Positions 12,201-21,278 of a stretch of DNA of 64,000 nt are shown here, one piece after another. The notes under the pieces were generated by a model, which ran no database searches, was not told where the DNA came from, and saw only the letters and a list, made by a program, of their open reading frames with translations. The DNA is from Saxidomus purpurata (Eukaryota > Mollusca > Bivalvia > Venerida > Veneridae), in NCBI GenBank assembly GCA_022818135.1, contig JAFMSR010000017.1:8054408-8118407 (forward strand), read 5' to 3'. A program made the translations under genes and the position numbers. Within the stretch, counting starts at the first letter, position 1, and each line of letters begins with the position of its first letter.

Positions 12201-12490
12201 GTATTATCAGAATTGAGCAACTTTTGTAAGTAAAAGTTTACAAGAGATCAGTGTTTTTAAAATCGAAACACGCAGTTCCAACATTATTGATGTGCTTCTT
12301 GGCTCCAAGACTTGTTTGTAAAGTCACTAGACTTTGACTCTGTAGATGAGAGATAAAATAATAATATTTCTGTTTTTTTCCACAGGTATTCAGTCTAAGT
12401 GTTTCATACAATGCCATGTTGACAGTGATCCTGGCTTTTACAGTTGCATTTTCATCTAGACTCATTCTTGATGAAGTAGTGAAACCATAA
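256..12490 (+). CDS. Candidate gustatory-receptor-like (GRL) seven-helix membrane protein, 8 coding exons
   Basis: Coding exons reconstructed by hand: 256-724, 3511-3690, 4713-4835, 6104-6306, 8112-8219, 8847-9059, 10999-11067 and 12386-12490 (stop TAA). All have AG/GT borders and join in frame to 489 residues. The first coding exon follows an acceptor at 247-248, so a 5' UTR exon lies upstream, probably outside the window. Seven hydrophobic helices are visible near residues 58-84, 96-117, 139-165, 186-210, 374-394, 400-420 and 463-483. Basic residues fill the N-terminus and even-numbered loops, and a sequon (N92-T-T) lies in the first loop, so the N-terminus should be cytoplasmic, opposite to a GPCR. 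The long loop after helix 4 is acidic and low-complexity. The first three coding introns are phase 1 and the last four phase 0. Inverted topology, phase-0 C-terminal introns and a short exon ahead of helix 7 fit the gustatory receptor/GRL family; the insect TYhhhhhQF motif is not conserved. The family call is inference; the gene model is well supported. Confidence 0.68.
880..1850 (+). repeat. Old, diverged copy of the AGCTCACC-ended tandem element
   Basis: Text such as GAATTCTATTCCATGCAGAA followed by a CTGGTTGCTATGGCAA block, and several 'TTCAAAT.ATGCCCCTGG' phrases, recurs in diverged form from the better preserved copy that starts at 1851. It lies in the first coding intron of the GRL candidate and contains no coding frame of note. 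Confidence 0.6.
1851..2834 (+). mobile_element. AGCTCACC-ended element with about 165-180 bp tandem monomers, copy 1
   Basis: The left end is a small hairpin (AGCTCACCTGGC ... GCCAGGGTGAGCT). Three to four monomers follow, each carrying 'AGGCCTAGAGCTTAGATATT' and 'CCAAGATTGTTCAAATTATG'. The right end reads AGGTGAGCGATATAGG then TTGGCCCTCTTGTT. The same ends and core recur at 14809-16109, which defines the unit. The layout suits a non-autonomous Helitron-like or 'pearl' element; class is inference. Confidence 0.75.
3040..3215 (+). repeat. Short tandem duplication of about 98 bp
   Basis: The phrase TCAGGCAAAGTTTT occurs near 3069 and 3167, each followed about 30 bp later by TGTCAGGCACT. Two diverged units in the first coding intron of the GRL candidate. 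Confidence 0.55.
4262..4660 (+). repeat. About 47-bp satellite with a palindrome in every unit
   Basis: Eight or so units of about 46-48 bp with phrases GTTACCAGTAGAAAATG and TTTGACTT...AAGTCAA. Each unit holds an inverted repeat TTGACTT / AAGTCAA round an A-rich loop. It ends about 50 bp before the acceptor of GRL exon 3. Confidence 0.9.
4870..5968 (+). mobile_element. Tandem-array element with (GTCC)n-type lead, about 142-164 bp monomers
   Basis: The left flank TTTCGGAGAAAAGGTGACAC is followed by GTCCGTCCGTCTGTCAGTCC. Six monomers follow, starting CTATAACTTTGCCATTTCTT at 4959, 5121, 5285, 5448, 5590 and 5752. The right flank is GAGGGCGACACAAGTG... up to about 5968. It lies in GRL intron 3. 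One monomer carries a run of 13 C near 5146. Confidence 0.8.
6496..6864. mobile_element. Possible TTAA MITE
   Basis: TTAA at 6492-6495 and 6865-6868 flank a segment that begins AGAGGCACTCCC and ends with the imperfect reverse complement of AGGGACATACCC. Terminal repeats are short and mismatched. Lies in GRL intron 4. Confidence 0.45.
7201..7740. mobile_element. TTAA MITE, family 'AGCTGCTCGCTCTC', long copy
   Basis: Starts AGCTGCTCGCTCTC and ends AGAGCAAGCAGCT, with TTAA at 7197-7200 and 7741-7744. A second, shorter copy is at 40901-41229, also flanked by TTAA, which defines both ends. The TTAA duplication suggests a piggyBac- or Kolobok-type source (inference). Confidence 0.8.
9039..9440 (+). 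repeat. 33-bp tandem array repeating the exon 6 splice-donor region
   Basis: The end of GRL exon 6 and the start of the intron (GGCCAAATAATGATTCGG then GTAAGTTTTACTTAA) match the 33-bp unit that then repeats about ten times. Copies of TAAGTTTTACTTAAGGCC start at 9061, 9094, 9127, 9160 and onward. Because 33 is divisible by 3, the array reads as an open frame of about 73 codons, but it is intronic and not a gene. Confidence 0.9.
9630..10978 (+). mobile_element. 146-bp-monomer tandem element, copy 1
   Basis: The left end is a hairpin (ATACCCCCAAAACG ... AGGGGGGTATA), then ACCCGGTGGTTGG and a (GTCG)/(GGGC)n stretch. Eight monomers of 146 bp follow; TTATTGCC marks sit near 9861, 10007, 10153, 10289, 10435, 10581, 10727 and 10872, one unit being 136 bp. 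The right end is TTTTGGGGGTATTAATCACA then TTTAGTGAT. Lies in GRL intron 6 and ends about 20 bp before the acceptor of the 69-bp exon 7. Confidence 0.9.
11216..12163. mobile_element. DNA transposon, about 948 bp, with target duplication CCACCAGA(CA)
   Basis: The left terminus CATATATGCCGTT pairs with the right terminus read in reverse, CATACATGCCGTT. The flanks 11208-11215 and 12164-12171 are both CCACCAGA; if the CA is counted as target rather than terminus the duplication is 10 bp. No coding capacity seen. 8 bp points to hAT- or P-like insertion, 9-10 bp to MULE-like; undecided. Confidence 0.75.
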
Positions 12491-12579
12491 ACAGTGTACC
12501 ACCTGATGTAGCAGTGAAACTGTAACTAATACACCCCGTTGGACAAATGATTCTGTAGTTCCTCTGAGTATAATCATTC

Positions 12580-12585
12580 AATAAA
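12580..12585 (+). promoter_or_regulatory. Poly(A) signal of the GRL candidate
   Basis: A canonical AATAAA lies 90 bp after the TAA stop of the last exon. This supports the small final exon at 12386-12490 as a real transcript end. Confidence 0.55.
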
Positions 12586-12857
12586 GTAGCGGGACTACTT
12601 TTTACTGGACTATAATGAAGAAATGAAAACCGAATTACTTGTTTTCTTGCTGAATTTGAAAAAACTTCACTGTTCAATATGTGGTTGTTAGTTTCCACTT
12701 TAAAACAAAGTTAACAGAAAGCAACATGTTTTCATTATAGCTATCACAATAGCACTGCATGCTAAGTAAAGTGTTGATATATGATGAGACTGAATGCATG
12801 TATACAGACTGATCATGACCTACACTGTTTGTAAAGGCATAATCATTATACGATACA

Positions 12858-14043
12858 TAATATTAAGTTTAGGGGGGTATAAAGGAGTCACCCGGTGGTT
12901 GGTTGGTCGGTCGGGCGGTCTGTTGCATTTTCCTTGTCCGGAGCATAACTTGAAAACTACTAGTTGGAATTCAATACAACTTCATACAATGGTCAAGCAC
13001 ATTGAGAGGAAGTGCAGTGCACAAGAACTATAACTCCATATTGACTAATTACAGAGTTATTGCCCTTTGTTACTTTTCCTTGTCCGGAGCATAACTTAAA
13101 AACTACTGGTTGGAATTCAATACAACTTCATACAATGGTCAAGCACATTGAGAGGAAGTGCAGTGCACAAGAATCATAACTCCATCTTGACTAATTTCAG
13201 AGTTATTGCCCTTTGTTACTTTTTCTTGTCCGGAGCATAACTTGAAAACTACTAGTTGGAATTCAATACAATTTCATACAATGATCAAGCACAATCAGAG
13301 GAAGTGCAGTGTACAAGAACCATAACTCTATCTTGAGTATTTACTGAGTTATTGCCCTTTGTTACTTTTCCTTGTCCGGAGCATAACTTGAAAACTACTG
13401 GTTGGAATTCAATACAACCTCATACAATGGTCAAGTACATTGAGAGGAAGTGCAGTGCACAGGAACCATAACTCTATCTTGACTCATTACAGAGTTATTG
13501 CCCTTTGTTACTTTTCCTTGTCCGGAGCGTAATTCGAAAACTACTGGTTGGAATACAATACAACATCATACAGTGGTCAAGCACATTGAGAGGAAGTGCA
13601 GTGCACAGGAACCATAACTCCATCTTGACTAATTACAGAGTTATTGCCCTTTGTTACTTTTCCTTGTCCGGAGCATTATTCGAAAACTACTGGTTGGAAT
13701 TCAATACAACTTCATACAATGGTCAAGCACAATAAGAGGAAGTGCATTGAAAAAGAACAATAACTCTATCTTGACTCATTTCAGAGTTATTGCCCTTTGT
13801 TACTTTCACTTGTCCGAAGCATAATTCGAAAACCATTGGTAGGAATTCAATACCACTTCATACAATGGTCAAGCACATTGAGAGGAAGTGCAGTATACAA
13901 GAACCATAACTCTATCTTGAAAAATTACAGTGTTTTTGCCAAGAACAATATCTCTTTTTAGTTTGTTTGCAAGGTATTCTGTTACTACGAACTTCCTCAG
14001 TTTATAAAGCAGTCTTTTGGGGGTATTAATCACATTTAGTGAT
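12858..14043 (+). mobile_element. 146-bp-monomer tandem element, copy 2
   Basis: Same core and right end as the copy at 9630-10978, starting within the left hairpin at AAGTTTAGGGGGGTATA. The (GTCG)n lead is short. About seven monomers with TTATTGCC marks near 13061, 13207, 13353, 13499, 13645 and 13791. Located just downstream of the GRL candidate. Confidence 0.9.
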
Positions 14044-14049
14044 TTTATA

Positions 14050-14808
14050 TTAGGATTTTGACACGTGAGCTATGACCTATTATAGAATATATAGATACAA
14101 AAGTGCAGTCACGACTCAATGTATAAAATCTAACTACACCAGCTGAAAGATGAAAGTTAATATGTTTTGATGATATTTCTTCTAGTGCAATATGTTTACA
14201 CACACCTTAGACAGACATAGGCTAGTCTTATTACTTAAATTATCATCTCTGTATTGAGGGTTTTTTTACTACGAAATGAACCGTCTGGTTCTGTAATGTT
14301 TGGTCTATCTAAATATTAAGATAGTCTGAATAGCGAAACTTTACATGCAATACTCTGACCCTTGGAATGGCTACAGCCTTGTATAATACTCGGAAACTTT
14401 ATTATTTTGAATATGAAATGTCATGTTATGTTTGTTTTAACACGAATATGTGTTGTGACTTAGATTTTGTGTACATTATTGAAGAGAATTTGTTTTTTGC
14501 CAAAAGCTTGTATCTTTTGATTGTCACAAAATAGTAGATACAATGAACATTGATATACAGTACTACTTTACTGCATTACTCTACAACATATAAATTTAAA
14601 GTACCGTACTAAAGTTCTATAGAGCATTGTAGTACTTTAGAATACTACGGTAATATTCAGCATTGGGGTTTTACAGTTCTGCATAGTATTTTGTAACATA
14701 TATTGACCACATAAAATCTAGCTAGCTCAGACGAGTGAACTAAGGCCAGCTTGGCCCTTTTGTATGATTTTTAGTGCATGTATTAGTGTAATAGAAATTC
14801 TCTTTATT
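14050..14808. other. Intergenic, no gene seen
   Basis: AT-rich unique-looking sequence with no open frame of interest. Near 14735 a phrase AAGGCCAGCTTGGCCCTTTTG resembles the right end of the AGCTCACC-ended element and may be an old terminal fragment. Confidence 0.4.
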
Positions 14809-16109
14809 AGCTCACCTGGCTACGCCAGTGTGAGCTTTTCTGATCGATGATTGTCTGTCGTCCGTCAACATTTTGATTCAAATGACATCTCCTCTGAAAC
14901 CTCTAGGCCAATGTTGATAAAACTATGCAGGAATGTTCCTTGCATGAAGCTCTACCAAAATTGTTCAAAGAATTCCATTCCATGCAGAACTCTGGTTGCT
15001 ATGGCAACAAATAGGAAAAACTTTTAGAATCTTCTTCTCTGAAACCACAAGGCCTAGAGCTTAGATATTTGGCATGTAGCATTGTCTAGTGGACCTCTAC
15101 CAAGATTGTTCAAATTATGACCCTCGGGTCAAAATTGACCGCGCGGGGGTGGGCACTTAGTTTTTGCATAGGCATATATAGGAAAAACTTTAAAAATCTT
15201 CTTCTCTGAAACCACAAGGCCTAGAGCTAAGATATTTGGCATGTAGCATTGTCTAGTGGACCTCCACCAAGATTGTTCAAATTATGACCCCCGGATCAAA
15301 ATTGACCCTGCGGGGGTGGTCACTTAGTTTTGCATAGGAATATATAGGAAAAACTTTAAAATCTTCTCTGAAACCATAAGGCCTAGAGCTTAGATATTTG
15401 GCATGTAGCATTGTCTAGTGGACCTCTACCAAGATTGTTCAAATTATGAGCCCCGGATCAAAATTGACCCCGCACGGGGGATCACTTAGTTTTACATAGG
15501 CTTATGTAGGAAAAACTTTAAAAATCTTCTTCTCTGAAACCACAAGGCCTAGAGCTTAGATATTTGGCAGGTAGCATTGGCTAGTGGACCTCTACCAAGA
15601 TTGTTTAAATTACGACCCTTGGATCAAAATTGACCCCACACGGGGGGGTCACTTAGTTTTACATAGGCTTATATAGGAAAAACTTTAAAAATCTTTTTCT
15701 TTGAAACCACAAGGCCTAGAGCTTAGATATTTGGCATGTAGCATTGGCTAGTGGACCTCTACCAAGATTGTTCAAATTATGACCCCCGGGTCAAAATTGA
15801 CCCCGCACCGGGGGTCACTTAGTTTTACATAGGCTTATATAGGGAAAACTTTAAAAATCTTTTTCTCTGAAACCACAAGGCCAAGAGCTTAGATATTTGG
15901 CATGTAGCATTGCCTAGTAGACCTCTTCAAAGTTTGTTCAAATTATGCCCCTGGGGTCAAAATTGACCTTGCCCGGGGGAGATCATTTGTTTTACAAAGG
16001 CGTATATAGGAAAACTTATTTGGTATATAACATTATCTAAGTGATCTTCCACCAGGCAAGTAGACTTGTACCAAGGTGAGCGATATAGGGCCATCTTGGC
16101 CCTCTTGTT
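14809..16109 (+). mobile_element. AGCTCACC-ended tandem element, copy 2
   Basis: Same ends as the copy at 1851-2834: AGCTCACCTGGCTACGCCAG at the left, GATATAGGGCCATCTTGGCC then CTCTTGTTT at the right, where GGGCCA/TGGCCC forms a terminal hairpin. About six monomers with AAGGCCTAGAGCTTAGATAT. Two to three monomers longer than copy 1. Confidence 0.85.
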
Positions 16110-16364
16110 TAATATAGCGAGGTGTTTTGCCATATGAAAAATCAAATTAATATTATTTATCAAAATATATTTATATACATATGTATATCATATACCTGTC
16201 ATAAATACTTCATCCTGATTGGCCGATAGCGCTCATGTGCCGGGTCTGCAAAAGTATGTGTAGACCTGGCAAATGATGTGTAGAAATGCACGGGTTTTAA
16301 GACGTCATTTCTGTTATATTTTCGCATGATTTTCACTAATTTTACGCTTTATGATGTATACGAT

Positions 16365-16525
16365 ATAATAATTTTAGACTAATGTTTCAGTCAATAAAAT
16401 GTACATAGTTTTTTGGACATGTGAAAAAATGATATTGACCTCAGACTTTGTCCTCGTTGAATATTGTTTTTAACAGGTCCAAAAAACTATGTATCAACCT
16501 CAAAATTAGTCTATACTTGCATAAT
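16365..16525. repeat. Imperfect inverted repeat with about 40-bp arms
   Basis: ACATAGTTTTTTGGAC near 16405 is repeated in reverse complement near 16480, and the pairing extends outward through TAGACTAAT / ATTAGTCTA. Probably the core of an old foldback element. Confidence 0.6.
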
Positions 16526-17829
16526 TATATACTAAGTTGGGGCATTCAAGTCTGCATTAAAGGTATGATGCTTTAATCAAAAGTGCAGGCCAGTAAAAGT
16601 TGTGTAGAATTGTTCTTGTGAGGGACAGTGAACAAATGTTAAAACATTTTCCCGCAGAAAGGTTTTGATTTTTTTTTAAATTTGTTGGCAGTTTCAGTAT
16701 TTGTAATGTAAGTTTAAGATGTTTGTGTATTGGTACACTGTGTTTCAGGATGATGTTTAGTTTGATATGGCTTGGTGATGCAAGCTTTTTGTGAGAGGTT
16801 TGATCCACTACATTCTTTTTTCAAAATGTTTATTTTATGAAATGGATAATAAATATACTCAGTAAATAGGTATGAAAAGTAATTTGGGATACAGTTGACC
16901 CTGTGTTTGTGATCACCTCCGTTACGCTGCCAGTACTGAAGTATTGATATCATTGTCATGTGTACACCTGTATAGAACAGCTATCTACTTAAAGCAGTCA
17001 CTTGTTATACACATCTTCTGACTGGATGCTGAAGTTAGTGTTGACAGTATTCATGTGGAAGTGTTTGTCTTGTACTGGGACAGTTTATAAAATATACAAG
17101 TGAATCAGCCAAACTTTTGATACAACAGAACTGGTCATATAAGGCAGGTAGCTGCTGAATACAGGTGAATTTATAGTCCAATTAAAGGGGAAGTAACTCC
17201 TGGCTGCTAAGTGTTTAATCCTGCTGTAAAGTTACACAGGTAAAGCTTTAATACTCCCGGAACTGTCATATATAAGTGACATTTACAAGTGAAATATACT
17301 CTGTATGTATCTTTAATAATAGTTTTTTGAAAAACATATTTTGACTGTAAGCATGTGCATTTATTGTTTACTCCATATAATGGTACAGTCTACTGATTTT
17401 TCTGTTTATAGTTCGGGGCCAGTTTCTAGTGAATTAGTGGCCAGTTTCTAGTGAATTGGGGGCCAAATTCTAGTGAAGGATTTTGTGGTGGAATATTTTT
17501 ATTTAGCATTCATATATTTAAATGCTTTTTTGTCAGGTAGCTTGTGCATTTAAAGTTTTAATACTCATTACATTTTTGGTGTGGACTACGGATTTTGCTA
17601 TATATTTTTGGTGCCAGTTTCTAGTTTGTAAGGTATTGTTTTCCTGTGATCAAGTGCTTGGGAAGACTAAGCTATATACATTATTTAAACATAATACTGT
17701 AACAATGCTTTTGTAAACATTTTGTTTTCTGTGATATTAAAATACTCCTTTCATCTGCTAGTCTTTAAAATTAATGTATATTTTCTTTTTACTAAAAATA
17801 TGTATTTAGTGCTCTAGGGTCTGTAATGT

Positions 17830-18249
17830 ATGATTAAGGTACATATTTGGCACTTGGCAAAATCCCTCCCTGAATTCAGCTATCAAGATTGCAAGTTGTC
17901 AAGGGTGCCAATTGTGTTGAACCTCATGGATAGAAATAAGCATGTCCTCTCCAAGAGAGTTGTGACAATAAACGGAACGCAAGGTGTCAATCAAGCGATT
18001 TCAAAGTACATGCATATGGAAAAGGTTAACGTGGATTCTTTTGTTATAAATACTCGGACATCAATAAAGGCGAGAGTTTATCGCATCATTGGTGTCCTGT
18101 TGATTGCTAACTTGTTATTTGTCAAAAGTGCTAACTATGGTACATGTTACAGGTACTGGGTGATAAATGTTGCACAGGCATTTGATTACACTCAATTTTT
18201 CATAAGGCATCCTTGTACAGTAGAACACTCGTCATTTATTAGGGAATGA
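17830..18249 (+). other. Unrecognised 139-codon open frame
   Basis: Uninterrupted frame ATG to TGA with one hydrophobic stretch (about residues 83-96) and several basic residues. I recognise no family. It lacks an obvious poly(A) signal close by and has no matching neighbour exons. In AT-rich DNA 420 nt without a stop is uncommon but can occur by chance, so a real single-exon gene is possible but unproven. Confidence 0.2.
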
Positions 18250-18287
18250 TAAGGATACAATATTATAAGAATCTTTCACTGGTTGCA

Positions 18288-18566
18288 CATGCAGATGGGA
18301 ATATCTGGCTCGAGGGTCACTGTTTTTGGCGGTAACGAGGCTCTGCCAATGATAGATTCTTTTTCTTGCATACCATATTCGACTAATAGTAGCAGAAATA
18401 AAATAAAAGTAATGACATATTTACGCGCTATTTTCTTTTAGTTATTTTTGAATTTACACATTTATTCATTAGAGTAGTTTTTTCTGATGTCATTAAGTCA
18501 TCTTATACCAGAGGGTGTAAGATGAGATTTTCCAGCACTGGTAAAATATCTGGTATGCAAGAAACT
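18288..18566. repeat. Small repeat with inverted ends; related to 59.5-60.1 kb
   Basis: TTTCTTGCATACCA near 18360 is repeated in reverse complement (TGGTATGCAAGAAA) at about 18551. GGCGGTAACGAGGCTCTGCC near 18335 has diverged relatives near 59620 and 59980. Confidence 0.5.
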
Positions 18567-19035
18567 TGGTTCTCCTTGCTACACATGAACAAAAGCCTAG
18601 GCTAAATCAATCAGAACCAGTGAACAGTCTTCAGTTTCAGGTGAAATTGCGTTCTTTCTAGTATAGGAAAATATGGTAAATCTGTAATCAAACAGCTGTG
18701 GACGTGTCACAGGTGATCCGTTGCTACTTTCAAAGGTGCTAAATGTTGTGTTCAGTCAAATTCCTTTGAATATTGCACCTTTAGTTAAGTATTTACTACA
18801 CAAGTATTTGTAACACTATTTTATCTTATATTGTTAAACAAATTGCACAACATGTATTAAAAGCTACGAAACAGTGGCATTTATTGTCTTGAATTTGTCC
18901 TGAACAATTGGAACAATTTTGATAGAGCTTTGTGCAAGAAACATCCCTGCCAAGTTTTAATGTTGTCCCAGTAGTTTCAAAGGTATCGTTGGCTATAATA
19001 CAAGGTCATCCATAGCAAAAAGGGTCAATGCTAGA

Positions 19036-20010
19036 TAGTGATGTACTGATGATCGATTATGATAAAACAATTGATGGAAAAGCTTCCGAAATCAATTAAA
19101 TCGATTTTAGTTTGAATAATCGATGATCGTTTCTTCTTTTTACTTTGAATAATTAAAGGCAATTTTGCTCAAATTTGTTTACAATGTATTTGATGAATTG
19201 TCCACATCAATGATAAAATAAATTAATGTCATTTGTACAAGAACTGTCTAGGGGAAACACAAGAAATAAAGTACACTTACTGATTATTAATTTTTCATTA
19301 GAATTAGAATGGTTTTAGAAGTATAAGTACATGTACTGCAATTTATTGCTTACAATGCACTTTGCAATACTTTTGGAGCTTAAAATATATACAACACATG
19401 CTTTATTGTTTTTGACTACTTCAAAGTAGCACACCTTGTTAGTGTCAGGATTCCAACCTGGACCTTGCCCTGTGAGAGGGAACGTTCTGTTAAACTATAG
19501 ACTCCATTTAACTGGTCAGATCTACCAAAATGGGGACAAAGGTCTCAAATTACAAATTAGGATTTCTTGTAAATCCACCAATTACATCAAGATTTCATCT
19601 TCCCTTCAGACTTTACAAGAACTTTTGGACCTTCTACATGTTCTACCTTTAATCAAAGATTAATTTAAGTATAGTCAAATAAATTGTTCTTTGAAATTTG
19701 GTAGTTTTGAAAGAAGCGCATGGTATTTTAATGATGATGTAATATACAGTCCAAAATGTTAATTTCACAGTCAATTTCTTATCAAAGTTGCATATGAAAG
19801 ACTGTGACAGTATAAATCATTTGTTGTCTGATTAAAATCACTACACAGTACAATTGACAAGTGACAGATACCGGTGTAAGTGTATACATGTAACTGTATG
19901 TTATTAGGTAAAGGAATATACTTTCGATTATTTTTCGATTGTGAATCGAAGTACCCTGTCCGATTCAGTTCAATTATCAATTTTGTTTAGAGTCTGATTT
20001 TACAACACTA
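19036..20010. mobile_element. Non-autonomous hAT-like transposon with 8-bp target duplication
   Basis: Terminal repeats TAGTGATGTA (left) and TAGTGTTGTA (right, reverse complement). Exact 8-bp flanking duplication ATGCTAGA at 19028-19035 and 20011-20018. The 975-bp interior is AT-rich, with ATCGATTAT motifs near both ends and no transposase. 8-bp duplications and TAG-type ends fit hAT elements. Confidence 0.85.
19436..19510 (-). repeat. tRNA-like SINE head or tRNA relic
   Basis: On the minus strand TATAGTTTAACAGAACGTT is followed by a CCCTCTCACAGGG arm and a B-box-like CCAGGTTGGAATCCTG. The order A-box-like, anticodon-arm-like, B-box is right for a degenerate tRNA. Embedded in the hAT-like element. 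Confidence 0.45.
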
Positions 20011-20397
20011 ATGCTAGATGTCGTTTGAAGAAAAGCTCACTGGCTTTTTGTGCAAGGAGAGCTTAAAATGAATGTACATACAAGCCATCCAGATAGCTCA
20101 TCCTGGCCTTTTGTGAGCTTAACATGCTAGGATCACTGCCCTTGTGGCATTAAAGGGGTAGTGATGTGGAAATGCTGTGGGACAAGTAATGTCATTAAAA
20201 CTTTGTTAAACCCCCATCTGGTAACTGGCAGTTTCAATACAATACTCTCCATTCGTTCTGTGCCTTCTGGTGTATTCAAGTTGTTTGTAATGTCCTTTAT
20301 TGTTTGCAATTGAAGCTGCAGTCCCTTCTAAGCATTGTCATGTGCAGGTCTCGTTCTTGGTGGGTGTTTAGTGACAACTCTTCATTTAACTAGACCT

Positions 20398-20828
20398 ATC
20401 ACTAAATGTGATTAATACCCCCAAAGGACTGCTTTATAAATTGAGGAAGTTCTTAGCAACAGAATACCTTGCAAAAAAAACTAAAATAGAGCTATTGTTC
20501 TTGGCAATAACGCTGTAATTTGTCTATTTATGTTTCCTGTGCACTTCACTTCCTCTCAATGTACTAGACCATTGTATGAAGTTGTATTGAATTCCAACCA
20601 GTAGTTTTCAAGTTATGCTCCAGACAAGGAAAAGTAATAAAGGGCAATAACTATAATTACTCAAAGATAGTTATGGTTCTTGTGCACTGCACTTTCACTC
20701 AATGTGCTTGACCATTGTATGAAGTTGTATTGAATTCCAACTATGTAGTAGTTTTCAAGTTATGCAACGGACTGCCTGACCACCGGGCGACTCCTATATA
20801 CCCCCCTTAACTTCGTTTCAGGGGTATA
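20398..20828 (-). mobile_element. 146-bp-monomer tandem element, copy 3 (reversed, short)
   Basis: Reverse-complement ends of copies 1 and 2: ATCACTAAATGTGATTAATA at its right-end terminus and CTCCTATATACCCCCCTTAA at the left-end terminus. Only two to three monomers remain. It sits between the hAT-like element and the 3' end of RPL7. Confidence 0.85.
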
Positions 20829-21238
20829 ATGAAATTAACAGTGTCATCTCCCTTTTGACCAATTCTAGTCTCCTAAGAATCGGGCAATTTAATGAAAGGA
20901 ACTATGAAAGTTACTATTTTACACTTTCTAGTTACAGTAGCAACTGGTCTACTTATACTTTTGGTCATGCAACACCTAAATTGCTACAACTTGACAATGA
21001 ATAGTAGGTGAAGCATTGACATATCAACATGTTCCAAACAGACTGACAGTTAACTATGATTAGGACCAGGACTGGCAGATGACGCTTTATATAACTTTTT
21101 AGTGAGAACTATTGAATCAGCTTGCGTTAATTTTCTTCTGGCTGAATTTTATCTTTCTCATAAACTTCAGCTTGCATTAATTCAAAATTTGAATTTACAT
21201 GTATTCAAGAAAGAACGCAGTAATTTTCGATTTTTTTC

Positions 21239-21244
21239 TTTATT
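21239..21244 (-). promoter_or_regulatory. Poly(A) signal of RPL7
   Basis: AATAAA on the minus strand, about 35 bp past the stop codon; this is the usual very short 3' UTR of a ribosomal protein gene. Confidence 0.6.
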
Positions 21245-21278
21245 TTCCAGCACTGAAGGTCCATGTGTACAAAATAGA

